A stretch of 64,000 nt of DNA from Augochlora pura (Eukaryota; Arthropoda; Insecta; Hymenoptera; Halictidae): positions 14,694,001 through 14,758,000 of the forward strand of contig NC_135773.1 of assembly GCF_028453695.1 (NCBI RefSeq). The letters run 5' to 3'. The notes under the pieces are model-generated. The model saw only the letters and a program-made list of their open reading frames with translations, was not told the origin of the DNA and ran no database searches. A program made the translations under genes and the position numbers. Shown here one piece after another: positions 1 through 13,400 of the stretch. How positions within the stretch are numbered: the first letter of the stretch is position 1; each line of letters opens with the position of its first letter.

Positions 1-994
1 AGAGAAGAAACAGTGCTCGCCGGGCTCGCAATGGTTGTTATCCTCGCGGGAGGACGACATCGCACCCGACGCGGAATCATGCGATCGACCTCTAACCGAT
101 CGCGGTTTTTATTTATCAAGACGCGGAACGTTAGCGCGAACTTTATCGCAGATTCTGGAACATTTAACAGGAAAATCGCTGGCCATTGAGGATTTATTCA
201 ATGTGCGGAGAATCTGAATGCACCGTGGACCGTGAAATAACAGAGAGGTAAAGCGAGCGGAAAGTAAAACGGGGTATATAAAGAAGAATAAAAGGGAAGA
301 AGAAAGGAGAAAGAGATATCGCGGGGCTGGAAGAACGAGGAGGAAAAAAGGTGGTGGGAGCAAAAGGGAATTATGAAATACAGGCACGTAGCGGAACCGT
401 ATTTATCTTTTATGCCACTTACAGATGCAAGCAAGGGCGAGACAAAACATTGTCGTGCCGTTTTGACTTTTTACTATTTCCATATAAAGGGATGATTCAC
501 GGACGCGACTCCCTTTGTCCGTCGCTCGTTCTTTTGTACATGTCGATCGAGACGCTCGAGGCACACGAGGTGTTAATATTCATCGGGCCGCGTACGCAGC
601 GATCCCTGGCCGAAGCCCACGATCCGACTGGACGAGTGTCACGATCACGATCGTTCGCGGAGCCACACGGTCATGCTAACGAAGAGGAATCCGAAAGCAG
701 ACAGTACGCCGAGTCCACGGAGGCGGTCGGATCGTAAGTCACGACTCGTCAGACCACTGACCGGCAGAAAGAGTTTACGAGGCGAGCCTAGGCCGAGCCA
801 GTTAGTTCCACCTGGCAGTAAAAGGTGTAGTTAAGTGTCCTGAAATATCGTCTAAAGCTCGGCCAAGATGCTCGGCCCTCGACTGTTCGCTTCTCGCTGC
901 TCGCTCAGAGGTCCATCCACGAACTATTTTCGATTCTATTTATCGGCCACTTATCGACATTGTTATTAGATCGCGGATTTTTTACATGTACGAC

Positions 995-1657
995 AAGGGC
1001 ATAGCCGATTAAGGTGGTCAAAACTGCCCTTGGAGGTTTTTCAATGAGTCATACACCGTTCGATAGCTGACCAATAAAAACTCATCACTGCAAAATTTTA
1101 ACCCTGTTACTTGTCCGTGTGGGTAGTTACAGGGTAATTTAGATTTCGCGGTTTTCCGGCATTTTTCCACCATTAGCGGCTATCTAAAATTTTGAAAAAA
1201 ATGTGGCTTATTTTGGACATTAAACCGCCTGTTATAGAACTGTTTCAGATTTTTCAGTTGCAAGCTGTGATTAGCAAAAATGAAAAACCCCCAAAAAATC
1301 GGAAAATTGAAGATTTCTCACTTTTATATACTAAAATGGCTCGTGTACTCAATTTTTCTCAGATTTTTTATTCGCCTGCAACATTGTCAAAAAAAATGAA
1401 AACCCGATGTGTCGATGTTTTTTGCTGTCAGAATGAAGCTACTACTTTTCTAGTTTACCACGAGTGTGGATTAAGTAATTTTAAACGTTATTACATCGAA
1501 ACAAACAATTTTTTAACCCTGAAAATGCAAATTAAGCGAGCAAAAAAATTGTAACGAGCAGAATGTAGGCCGAAATGTTTCCACTCATTACAACTCAATC
1601 GGTTAGTGCAATGGTTAGAGCCTGCGATTTAACGATCGTGTTAGGTTTATTTTTTTA
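995..1657 (+). mobile_element. AT-rich interspersed element, copy 1, with tRNA-like 3' tail
   Basis: The copy begins AAGGGCATAGCCGATTAAG and matches the copy at 43635 almost end to end. Relative to that copy it has lost roughly 50 bases near 1320-1340. This deletion happens to open a 120-codon frame (1192-1554). Since the other copies lack the same frame, I do not regard it as a gene. The 3' end (1595-1657) contains a tRNA D-arm-like segment, GCAATGGTTAGAGC, followed by a T run. Confidence 0.8.
1595..1657 (+). repeat. Degraded tRNA-like tail (A-box half) of element copy 1
   Basis: The segment GGTTAGTGCAATGGTTAGAG resembles the D-arm and A box of a tRNA. It is followed by an imperfect anticodon-arm-like hairpin, then GTTAGG and a run of T resembling a Pol III terminator. 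The T-arm/B box is missing. Copy 3 has the opposite loss. The tail is not an intact tRNA gene. Confidence 0.5.
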
Positions 1658-1672
1658 TTCCAATCGATAATG

Positions 1673-1871
1673 CAGTAAATTCTCTTCAATTGTCCCTCAA
1701 CTTGTAAGGAAAAGTGGACAGTTTGGGAAGAAGAGATACGACTATTTGAGCCTTATGGATCGTTTCTATAGTTATTGACCATCGGCGATTAATCGAACAA
1801 TCGTATCTGCCCTTCCCAAATTGTCCATTTCTGTTTACAGACAATTAAGGACAATTGGGGAGAATTGACTG
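1673..1871. mobile_element. Foldback MITE with ~75-bp inverted arms
   Basis: The element begins CAGTAAATTCTCTTCAATTG and ends CAATTGGGGAGAATTGACTG. The left arm (about 1673-1750) and the right arm (about 1795-1871) are imperfect inverted repeats sharing TGGACA, TTTGGGAAG and GATACGA blocks, around a centre of about 45 bp. A TA follows the right end, suggesting a Tc1/mariner-type origin. There is no coding capacity. Confidence 0.7.
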
Positions 1872-4800
1872 TAACTTCAAACAGTTGGAAAGAGTGCATG
1901 CAATTAATTAAACGATCTTACTATTTGCTATTCTATCAACTCATTCCATCTTAATACATAAAATCTGCTCTTTAGAAATAGCTGGTATCTGTTTGGTATA
2001 TGTTTCTAGGTAATTCAGCGGAACTTCTGAAACTCGGCCTCGGAATTTCGGAAACAAGATTAGCCAAAGGGAACTAAAGTGACGTCACGTTATTTCCAGT
2101 TCGAAAAAAGAATGAGCCGGGCAATGAAGTGCAGTGGCACAGAGGCTTCAAAGACACTTTTATGAAATAAGTTTCGAAAAGTATCCGGTAAACAAAATGG
2201 CCGTTACATTCCACCGGGAGGATGAAAGAAGAAGCTCTCGCAACAGCGTGCCGGCGTTCCACCGGCCGGAAAGTTTTCGCAAAGATTCGAACCCGACCTT
2301 CTGCCGAACTTTCAGCAACAGTCCGGACTTCTGAAACGACCTTCTGCCGATCGAGCAGTGCCAGTGAAGTTCAAACGGCACGTGTTTCAGAGAAATTGGA
2401 CTCGGCGCGGTACGGCGTGCTCTTCGCTCAGGTGCGTCGCACTGGCGACGCTCGTCGACGCTTGTCTAACACATCCTCGCTCGGAAAAATGCTAAATGAA
2501 ATTCGATAGAGAAGACCTCCTACCAAGCCACCGATAACGTCGAGAGCAGTTTCGTTGAACCAGGAAGACGTATTTTTCTTAATTTATTAACAGCGATTCC
2601 GTTGTTGTCTGTCGGATTGTCCTCGTAAATATCCCGCAGCATTGGCACAAGGTACGGCCACCTGTTCCCTTATTTTCATTCTCTGTTCTCCGAAAATAAG
2701 CGGGATGAAATCACTGACCCCTCTGATGCAACCGACGCATTCGAGCTTCCGAAATTCGCGAGCTTTCCGTTGAACGTGCTCGGCGAAACCAAATGAGTAA
2801 TAATTTTTAATATAACCTGAATTAATCAGTGTCTTCCTTTTACGAATCATTAAAAATCGTATATTCATATTTCTTGAAATTAGTTCTGAAGTTCGCATGA
2901 ACTTTCTCAAGCTAATAATAATTTGTGTACTGTTGTCATTAGCAATATTTTTACGTCGCCTCTTATTATCGCGAAGGACACTGATTATGTAAAACAGAGC
3001 ACCAGTCCGCGAGACGCAGTTATTATTATGCAATGCTCTCAGCTGCATAATTGAATAGGATTCTATGTCAGCCAGAGCGGCGCAACACCCCTTAAGACGT
3101 CAATTATCCAGACAAGGTTCGTCTAGCTCTGTCAGGACGCTTGCGAACAATATGGCGTTGAACAATGAATGTCGTGGAAAACACTGACTGCCTCTTACGT
3201 TCACGTTGCACTGAAATTAATCGCGCAGGATATTGAATGGTTATCGCAAACATGCTACGATGCGAGTTAAATAAATACAATAACAAACGACACGTTCAAT
3301 GTATTACGTTATTAATTCGTTGTTTAAAGTGCCATGGACCGGGACGAGAACGGTAACGTATTACAAAGAACCCACCGTGCAACAATTATATCCGGATTAT
3401 TCCTGAATAATATAGTAAACTTTGAATTATTTCACGTTGATGTTGCAGTACTAAAATTATTAATTCACCGGCCTTCCTCCGGCATTACGTAAATTAACAA
3501 TGCAAACTTTGGAATAGATTATTATACGCTCGAGCGTTTCTCGTGAAAATGCCGATGTATGCAACTGCTGAACCGATTTCACCGCTTACAATTTGAGTAA
3601 TGCGAAGGACAATAAATAATGTAGCAGCGATAGAAAATAACAGGAATTTATTCAAGTTCTGTGTCCGCAGCATCTCGAATACACAATCGCGTTTAACACC
3701 TAAATTCTGAAGACTGGCTTATGTTTAAACCGTAGAATACCGAACAATATCCTACCGTTATTGGAATCAACGAACACCGAGTCACATTAACAAGTATTAA
3801 TCCTCTTGAAAATATTATTACCAACACTCGGATCCCCAAGAACATCTGCGAAACTTTCGCATATATGCAATATTCTATGGTAATGCGCAAACCAATGGAA
3901 GACGATTCGACGATAAAACTGTCTCGTTAACTTCTCGTCGAACAAAAACCTGAATTTGCATTGACGACAATTCGAAGCTAATTACGTTGATCGCGAGCGG
4001 TAATGGTCGTCGGGGGATCGAAGTTCAGTAACGGTTTTTTCAGTGTTCCACCGCGAACGTTTTCGCCTCGGGGCGAAACAATGCCTGTCAGACATTTATT
4101 TATAATAATGAGTCGCGGTGAGAACGGTGAGAGGTTGACTCATTGTCGTCCGGACCCCACGATTGAAACGCGGATAGATATTTATAAAACGAGAAACGAG
4201 AGACGGCCGGCCGATGTCCTGGGAATAGATCTCGGGACCCGGTTTCCGCGATTTATTCCCAGCTGAGTTGGAAACCGTCGATATTCTGAAATTCGACGAA
4301 CGGAAGAAAGATCGCGAACCGGATCGCTTGTATACGTGTATACGATTCAATCTGTTTCACTCTTGGCAACTACGAGATCTGTGGAATCGTATTTCTTCCT
4401 GCGGAACTTCATTTCCAGTCTTGTAATGTCGCAATTCAAATATAGAAAAATATGGAAATAAATATTGTGAAATATAGAAATAAATATTGTAGAATACAAA
4501 TATTGTAAAATATAGAAACTCCGGAAAGATATTTGAAGAAGGGAATTAATTTATCTTCGTAAGGGGGATGCAGGATTGTTCTGACCTGAGCGTGATGGGA
4601 CACAATTTTCAAACATAAACTTCATTTTGACCCTGCATTCGTCTTTTGCAAGTATCGAAAACCATCCAGCTACCGAGAATTAATTTGATGCTTCCATTTC
4701 TTCAATTTTAAAATGCTTTTCTATTTTTCTTCCGTTTTATTCACAATAAATTTAATATCAAATTGAATTAAAATAATTGATATTATATATTAATAATTCA

Positions 4801-7800
4801 TAATTGATATTGATATTAAATTGTCGATCTTGCTGTTCAGAGCACATCGAAGAAACATTGATTACGTAGAATCCTGCTGACTATTGAATCCTCTAGAAAA
4901 ACTAAGTGATCCGGAAAGTTGCGGAAGCTGCGAAGCGTAGAATCACGGTCCATAGACCCCAATCTACATCTTATTTTACTAGCAGACGTAGTTCGGTTTC
5001 CTCTTACAGTTTCTGATTTCCAATTACATACCTTTATCCTGGATGGCGTAATATTTCTTAAATAGATGCGCAATCTGGCCGTGCAGAGTCATCCGATTTT
5101 ATGACTAACAACGTGAGAGGATTATTCTTAAGTATTACATCTTTTTAGCAAATAAAAAAGAAGAACGAAATAAAAGAAAGAAACAAAGCTAGAAGATTGC
5201 ATTTTGAACGAGCCTGCAACGTAGCGATGTATAATATCTATACTAACTGGCGCTACATGTTCGCGCGAAATCATTCCTGCCGGATAAAAATATCGTACCT
5301 TTCCCCGTGTTCTTCCCGTAGTTGAATCATTTCCGGGGAAGAGGATTCTGGAGGAAATAATCCGAGAGGCAATATTCGGCACGATCAACGGAACGAACGC
5401 GAAGCCGTGCCGGGGATTTAAGGGTGGAAAGAAGTCGAGAGTGTTTCGCGGCAGCTGCTAACGATAGTTCATCGCGTTAAATCTTCTCGAAGTGGCGCGG
5501 GAACAAAGCAACCAAGAAGGAGGAGAAATCCTCCACGGCCACCGAAAGTATCAGTTGCGCAAGTGGCAGATGCTTGCCTCCGCGCGATGTTAATGTTTCT
5601 GCGATTGGCCGTGAATCCTGCCCTCCCCTCACCTGCCGCCAGGCTTTATCTATTTCGCAGCGCGTCTCGCAATTTTCTTTTCCTCCTTTATACCTCGATA
5701 CGCCCGGAAAGTTTCATCGCGGAATGAATCATCCGTTTATCCTGCCGCATTATCAATTCTCCTAATCTTTATCGCCGTTAAAGTTCTATTTCGTAACACG
5801 TTGCACGCGAGGATTTCCCAAAACATTGCAAATATTTTCATCGGAGAATCGAATCTTCGATACTAGTAAACGCTGATCCGTTATTTAAATAATGAAATTA
5901 TTTCTTCGTGTTTTTAAGACCGCAACGTTCATGAAAATAATCCTAATACGATTCTGTCCACAAGAAACGTTTTGCAGTCTGTACCGAAAGGAGACGAAGC
6001 ACGGAGTATTCGAAATTTCGTTAATTTGCCGCGCAAATTAACATCCTCCGGGCTTCCATGTGATCCGCGGTAATTATACGAATCTCATTACTCCGCGGAG
6101 GATTCTCTAGCGCGAATTTAAGGCATTTTTCTGGCCGAATTAATTAAGAACAGCGACGGCGACGTCGTGGATCGCTCGAAGGTAGAATATTAACGATGGT
6201 GTTCGGGCGTGCTGGAAAACACTCGGACGCAGGCCGGGTCCTAAATAAAACGGGAGGACGATTTACACACGGCGCGATATTTAATATCGAACGGTTTCGA
6301 GAAAGAGCAGCTCCGTTTAAACGGAATTCCTTCCGGCTAAACAGGTTTCCTCGGCGTCTGCTTCTTTGCTCGCGTGTAATAACCACGAACAATACCGAGT
6401 AGAACCTGAATCGCATTAACCGGAGCAGAACACGCGCGCGCGCGCCCGCCAGAGCAATAACATGCGTGTGCGTGTAAAAGATGAGGAATAAACTTCGGCC
6501 AGGCCGGAGTAAAGATCAATAAACAGTTGCTCTTGTACATCGATGCTTCTTTAGAACGTACACTTAATATTTTACAGGCTCGCCTGTGTTTGTCGGGAGG
6601 TCGATTGCAAAACCTTGGGAAGCGTCTTCGTAAACGTGTACAGCGTTGCATCGCGTAACTAAATCGAGCAAGGATATTTTATTTTTATTTAGTAAGCGAT
6701 TGTTTGACTTCTTGCCATCGAAAGTTAAAATTTTGTTAAAAATCAAGTTCCCTTAAATAATAGATCAAAGCGATTGGAAAATTATTGTCTTTCACTATTT
6801 TCTGCTTTATTTTTGACAAAGTACGGTACAGTAAATTTTCTCGATTTTTCCGTTTTTGTTTACGAGCTGAGAAATAATTCGAGAGAATTTAGTTCGTACG
6901 CAGAGACCATGACACCAAAGAAACTATGCACGCGAACGGCGTCCTCTGTGCGCGAGCATCGCGAAACTTCGATCAACAGTAAATAGCGTCCGCTTTACAT
7001 TGGTAATGCGTTTACATCGATAAAAGGGATCCAATAACTGAGCTTCGTACACAGAACTTCAAGTTACACAGACAGTTTCGATTCTAGTAGTTTGGATACT
7101 CATTTGTCCGAACTTGGACCGAACAATTCCACCGGAATCGATCTACCCTGACCCGGGCACCGCACACGACCGGTCGACTTTTCTGAATTCGTTTATCCGG
7201 ATTCCACTCGAGGCTACGGTTCGGTTGAACGTTTCCAGACCGTCGGCGTCTTTCGTCGAAAAGACAGGGAATTTCGCGAAATAGATCGATGAGTCATTCT
7301 ATTTACATTTCTCGATCAGATTAGTTTCGTCCGCGAGCGAGTCGCGTTTTTTAAAATAACACAGAGAAACAAAGATTTTTTCGAAAATCTGTGTTACATT
7401 GTTTTCTAATTAGAAATTATAAGTTCCGAAACGATTGAAGAGACGTTGCTGGTATAGCACTCGTCTCCGGCGAGTCAGAAAAGAATGTTACAAATCAATC
7501 TTTCCAGTCCATTTGCTTGCCAATGGTACTCGACGGTCGCTCGGGTTTCTACCCATTTCGCCGACACGTAGAGTCTCAATTTTCGCAATTGCTATCGATC
7601 GACAAAGAATGGCGAGTCGCGCAAAAACCAAGAAACAATCGGTCTCTCGAGAACACCGTCCTCCACGATCGTCGTCGGAAAAACTGTATCAAACGAGTCG
7701 CTGGTAATCGATGGATCGTACCGAGCCAGTGAGGTGTGTCTTAACGATCTATTCTGTCGAACAATTCAACCCCCATCTCGAATCGTTTGCCATCAACTTA

Positions 7801-10084
7801 GCTACGTCTTCCTTCAGCAACGTCTTGAATCACTCGAAACTTACTCACCTTGGCGAACACAAAAAAGCAAACAATCCTAACACTGTAGTCGTCAGTATTT
7901 AATGATACTTTTTTAGTTATGATGTTACTGCATACTTGATTTTAATCCGGCAACATTCTCGACTTGAACTGCATTGATTAATTCACTAAATGCGTTCATC
8001 TCCAGAACAACAAACTAATAAACATGCAAAGCGTGTGCATTATGCAAAGTAGAAAATATACGTCTCGGTCCCATTGCTCGATCTGCTTCCCGTAAAAACG
8101 CATATTTGCATAAACATCTAAAATCGTTTATCACGATTCTGATCTGTCCAGCTCTGATTCAAGAACGCTATCCGCGACATAGTAATCGTCGGAGATATAA
8201 AACCGAGTAAGTTTATGTTGTAGAAAAAGAAGGGAGACACAGGTGATTTTACACGCTGTTAAATAGACGGTATACAATTCAGAACGTCGCGCGGCGCGGC
8301 GCGGGCCCGGAGATATATGTATGCGGTCGAAGCCGCTAATGGAGGAAGCGTGTAAATTCCCTGTCATTCACTCATAACAACGCGAATTGCTTTATGCTCC
8401 TCGGCTGTCGCCGGCTAATGACGTTAGCGTGACAACCTGCTCAAGTTACGTTCCGTCGGGGCGACGTTAATGAGCCGATTTATTAGCGTAGTTTATAACA
8501 CGGTCTGTATAGATCGCGGCGACGTGCTCTATCAAGAGGGTCCCCGCCCGGTCGGCATTATTATGCGGAACGGTGTTTCGGCCAGCGTGCCGTAAAAATC
8601 GCGGATGCAAATTCGGAATGGGTCCCGGTCGTTCGGTCAACCGGCCGCGTTTTCGGGACGGTTCGTTAGTTACCGCGGGAATAATAATATCCTCCTAGAC
8701 GCGCCATTTAAAAATTTCCATAACAACCGCCGCGCGCCATCCTCGCGACCCGACCCGGACCGACCCGAACCGACCCTGCACGAACCGTGCCGTGCCCTCT
8801 CCCGCCTCTTCATCCGCCGTTGCAAAGGAATAAAAAGAAAAACGAATGCGCAACTCCGGCTGATAAATTATTTAAGAGATCCCTGTTCGATGCTAATCCC
8901 GGATTTCATATTAGGTCCGCTAATATGCAATGCATTAACCTTCCAATAAACTGGTAATGCGTTCTCCAACCTTTCAACGTTAAAATTCTCCAATTTATTC
9001 CAGTCGCCTGATTCCCAGAATAATTTAAAATCCTCGATATATAATACATGCGCCGAAGTCTTTTATATTTATACGCTGTTCGTACCGGTAAAGGCGATGT
9101 AATTATTATTTCAAGCGATATAAATTTATAAAATTTGTCCGCTCATTGGAATTATATTTGAGATTCGAAGTATTTTCCTCGTACCTTTCAAAATATTTAA
9201 TATCATCGAAATTATCCAACTCCATGTATTTTCATAAAGGCGTCGCATCATAATTTTAATCGAGATGTCAAAGGAGAAAATGTTCGACTTTCGTAAATAA
9301 ACGCAACGCACGCTAGTCGCGTAGACTTTGCGATAATACACGCGTTTTTGGTGCACAGAGACTGATTCTTTACAAACCGGAACATATTACACGGATTTGT
9401 CATAATCCCTCTGCCTACAACATGTTAATTCTCAGTTTCAGACTGAAAGATGTGTTCTCCGTGGGAGTGGTATGAGACTCAAAATGCAAAATTCACAAAG
9501 GGCACAAAGTGCAATTTCAGAGATTAAAACGAACGAGCGGAATTTACCTACGCAGACACTCTAATATACGCACGTACTTTTCGTTTATTCTAGAAGTCAT
9601 TTGTACAAAGTAAAGTATTATGGAACAACTGGGAAACAGTCTCTTCGTGTTATCAAACACTTCCGCGCAATGTTCCATTTCAAAAATTAAATAAAAGTAT
9701 TCTCATTAACCTGGCGTCGTTGTTCGATTTGCAGATTTTAAATTCAGAACTTATCGAAACCAGATTCGAGCAACGCTAAAAAGTATATCGATAATCCTTA
9801 ACCTGACAACTAATATAAATGAACTTTACGAACGCCAGTCTCTATTTCCAATTTCTGTAAATAACCTGATTTTTACCCTCGATAGAAGGGTGAAATGTTC
9901 GAAGACCGGATCCAATCAACAATAAATAATTCTTCGAAACCAGCTGAGTCTGGGAAGCCGATAGATTTTCAGCACTCCTTGACCAGTGGATCGTGTTTAC
10001 GCCTTATCTTCAGGAACACAGAACATGAGGTTGGTTAATATTGGTATCAAACTTTCATTGAACTTTCAATGATCGGAGCACCAT
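1872..10084. other. Intronic stretch, no gene seen
   Basis: This stretch has alternating AT-rich and CpG-rich sequence. The open frames are short and lack start context or motifs. A (CG)n run lies at about 6432-6445. A small AACACAGA/TCTGTGTT hairpin lies near 7360-7395. At 7855, on the minus strand, a perfect GTGAGTAAGT donor follows an open but unconvincing frame. Confidence 0.6.
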
Positions 10085-10487
10085 CGAAGCTAAAAGTTAC
10101 TCAGATAATTCGATGCAGTGTGTCGCAAGAATTATTCAAAATCTGGAAAGGAGGCGTTCCTGAGATTATTTAAAGTAACTTTTCTCTTAGCGCAAATGCA
10201 AGTTGTGGCTTTGTTTAGGGGTTATTTACGAAAAACGGTAACCAATGACAGGCGAGATCAGTTGGAGCGAGGCGGTCGAGTCGTCAATGGGCAGAACTGG
10301 GCTTCGTCCGTTCGTTGGCTTGGCTACCTCGCGCCAACTGATTTTGCCTGTCGTTGGTCACCATTTTTCATTAATAATTCCTAAACAAAGCCGCAGATTG
10401 CATTTTCGCTAAGGAGAAAATTACATCATATGACTTCAGAAACCCCTAACTTCCCAATGATGAGTAACTTTTGGGATACTCTGTATA
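10085..10487. mobile_element. Long-inverted-repeat (foldback) DNA element, Tc1/mariner-like ends
   Basis: The two halves are imperfect inverted repeats well over 100 bp long. The left half carries AAAAGTTACTCA, then TTTTCTCTTAGCG, GGCTTTGTTTAGG and ATCAGTTGGAGCGAGG. The right half carries the same blocks reversed and complemented, ending AGTAACTTTTGGGATACTC followed by TGTATA. The right terminus, read inwards, is like the TACAGGGTGTCCC-type ends of Tc1/mariner elements. The left terminus is eroded. The open frame across it is a by-product of the repeat. Confidence 0.75.
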
Positions 10488-13400
10488 ACTCTTTCAGGTA
10501 TCTCGTACTTTATGCTCGCGGTATTCAGCGTTTCGCGTCGCGTCGCGTCGTTTCGAAGGTACGCGAATCGCGCGAACGCCGACGCCGGCTCGCCGGTGCT
10601 CGGACCTTTCTCCTTTCCCCGGTGACGAGGACGGCGCGAGGCGCGAGGCATCCACGGCCTACCTGGGACGTACGCATGTACACACCTTAACGATCCATGG
10701 GACCGATACGTAGGAAGAAGCTGATTACTCATCGCGCGCCGTCTATGCCGAACGTTTAGCGACTTATTGTGCCTGGTTATTGAACCCCTGGGAGAGTGTG
10801 CACCGAGTGAACGTACCCCCGCTCGTACCCCCGTGCGCCACCCCCTCCCGACGCCGCGACGCCCCGACGCGTCGACATCGCTATGGCGAGGGCCGTTGCC
10901 GTTACACGCACGGATACACGTACAGCTTCCCATTATAATTATACTGGCGTGGCCAGGCGCTGTACCGGTACCTACGTGCATTCAAACAGGTTACGTAAGA
11001 GCCTTCTCGGGAAGAGAGACCCGATGACACGGAGTTTATTAATCAAGGACCCTACACACCGGGGATCCGAATGCTAGAAACGGACGAGCACTTTTCGAGA
11101 CCGCGAACTTTCTCCGATTAATTTCGCCGCGGAAGCGGCTCCGTCAAACAGCCGCCATCTTCTAATCGAGTATAGATACCCAGTCAATTTACAAGGTAAT
11201 TACTGGTAAGTCTGACCGGCCCGATAATTGTTCATATTTCAGAATTTATCCGAGAAGCTGACTCGTTTAAAAGAGACGTATGAATCAGCTCGCAGATACA
11301 GCGACGAGGACTGTGAGGAAATCGTAATTAAGACCTTATGCCGGAATATTCTTAAAAGACCGTCAAGCTAGACTATTCACGTATAATAGCGTTAATAGTT
11401 GGAATGACAGCTTTTGTGAATTTTAAAATGGCTATCTTGACAGTACATAACAGACACAATAATTAGACAGACGCGTCAAAAGACGATTATCACAACTCCT
11501 TTGCCGAAATACTCTTCTCGTTTCCAAGAACGACACTTATGAAGCGAATGATTTCCGTTTCGATATCATCGGTTCTCTCGTTGTCGAGTTTCCAGCAACT
11601 GGAGCACCGGGAAAAGAGTCACTTTATAGGATAAAAATGCAACGCAGCCTCGTTGCGAGTTGCTCAACGGTCCCGAGTGATTAGCCTACAAGAGAGAGAG
11701 AGAGAGAGCACTATGCCGGAGGAAAGCATGCGTCGCTGTTGCGTGTAGCGCGGCGACGCGATCGGATCGCCTCGCAAGTTTCTTGTCCCGCGGGTTCCGT
11801 GGTATTCGTTAATCCGTTAATGAGGTAACGATCTACGGACGACAGCCGTCACGAGCTCAAGTTCGTTGCGGCTAGATTGCACGCCGAGACAAATGTAATT
11901 AATTAACCCATCGTGACCCGAGTTTTCCACTTCTCCAAGGATCTACTTGCGCGAGCACCAAGACAAAACTCGCCACGGCTCTTGCCTATTCACGCGAGAT
12001 TGATCGGCATAATTTTCCGCGGCGCTCGTTGCGCCTGGATCGGTGTCCTAGAATTTCGTGGCAACCTACTGCCATAAGCTGCCGGACTAAACGACGGGAG
12101 AAAACTGTCTGGAACTTCCGTCGGGCTCCTGGGAGCTTTAGAAGTACATATGCAGGCGGTTCGCTACGTCTGGTCGCTTCGGCCGCGCGTTCCCAACCTA
12201 CGTTTCCGCTTCGGACCGTCTCAATCCTGGATTCTTTGGCTACTGAGTCTAAGAATTGTTCGCAAATATTCCACGGTGTTCGTTGTGCCTTCAACAGCCG
12301 CCGCGACCGCCGTGAAAGTTACTTGTTGAGAGGCAGAGTAACTTGTTCTTACGTGACCTCTATGAGATCAGTTCAGGTTTTCGGGATACTGTATTCCCGA
12401 GTTATGTTTTTCGTAGGAAAATTCTGAAAGCTACTGACAATTTTATTGAATGGAATGATAGGTACCAATGAAATCGTCTCCTACTATTTTAGACAGTATA
12501 TAAATACGTCTAAAATCTATTAGAAAACCGCAAAACGAATTTTTGTGTTGCAATGAACAGATTGTTTTAAATCAATTGTTTACAAGATTACCAATACGTT
12601 GAAGATTTTTGTAGATCGATACGATTCTAAAATGCAACGAGACATTTCTTCCATGTAGTTTCTTCGTAGTTTCATTCCCTATTTATTTCCTCGTCTTCGA
12701 CTGGAAGCAACGCGTGTAGCGCGTCATTTCAGAGCAAGAGGTTCACCTTAATGTCCTCGCCTCGTCATTAATCTCAAAATGTAGCCCGGAGCGTTCGCAA
12801 AATTATCATCCGTCTTCGGCCGGTTTCAATTTATGTACAGAAATACGGCACGAACACTGTCCAATTACCGCGGGCGATTGCGCGCCTCCCCGGAGATAAT
12901 ATTTTCAAGCCGAATATAACGATGGAGGAATTTATCCGACAGTTTTAACTTGTAAATTAAAGTACCGTAAACGTCCGCGCAATCAAAGTTCCAAATGGCT
13001 CTTCCGGCCGTAAAAACGTCCCGCAATTATGAAAGTCGAGCCGCTGTCCATCCCGTCAACTCGGTGTTTCTAACTCGCATCCCCGGATTTCCGGAAGCGT
13101 GCGCCGCTGCGCTTCGAGCCCCCGTGACGCGAATTTCGCGATAGCTGCCGCCGCCCTCGAACAATTTGTTACCGCGGAAAGTACGTTGCTGGGCGCGCGC
13201 GCGCGCGTGCGGGAAAGCGAAACCGCGCGAATTACTTTTCGCGAGATACAGTGGCCGAACAGAGGGTCCAACGGGTTTCATTCTGTGGCGGAGGAGAGAC
13301 GCTGGCCGTGGGTGGACTTCACCGGCGAGGCGAGGCGAGGCGAGGCGAGGCATTAGGGCAAAGATAAACGACTCGTTACCCACGCGAAACGCCAGGCTTC

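Noticed and set aside
1192..1554. 120-codon frame in element copy 1 as a transposon protein
   Set aside because: Copies 2 and 3 do not keep the frame. A deletion specific to copy 1 created it.
7855..7960. Minus-strand exon ending at a perfect GTGAGTAAGT donor
   Set aside because: The open frame before the donor is short, AT-rich and lacks both a start and a convincing acceptor. The donor alone is not evidence.
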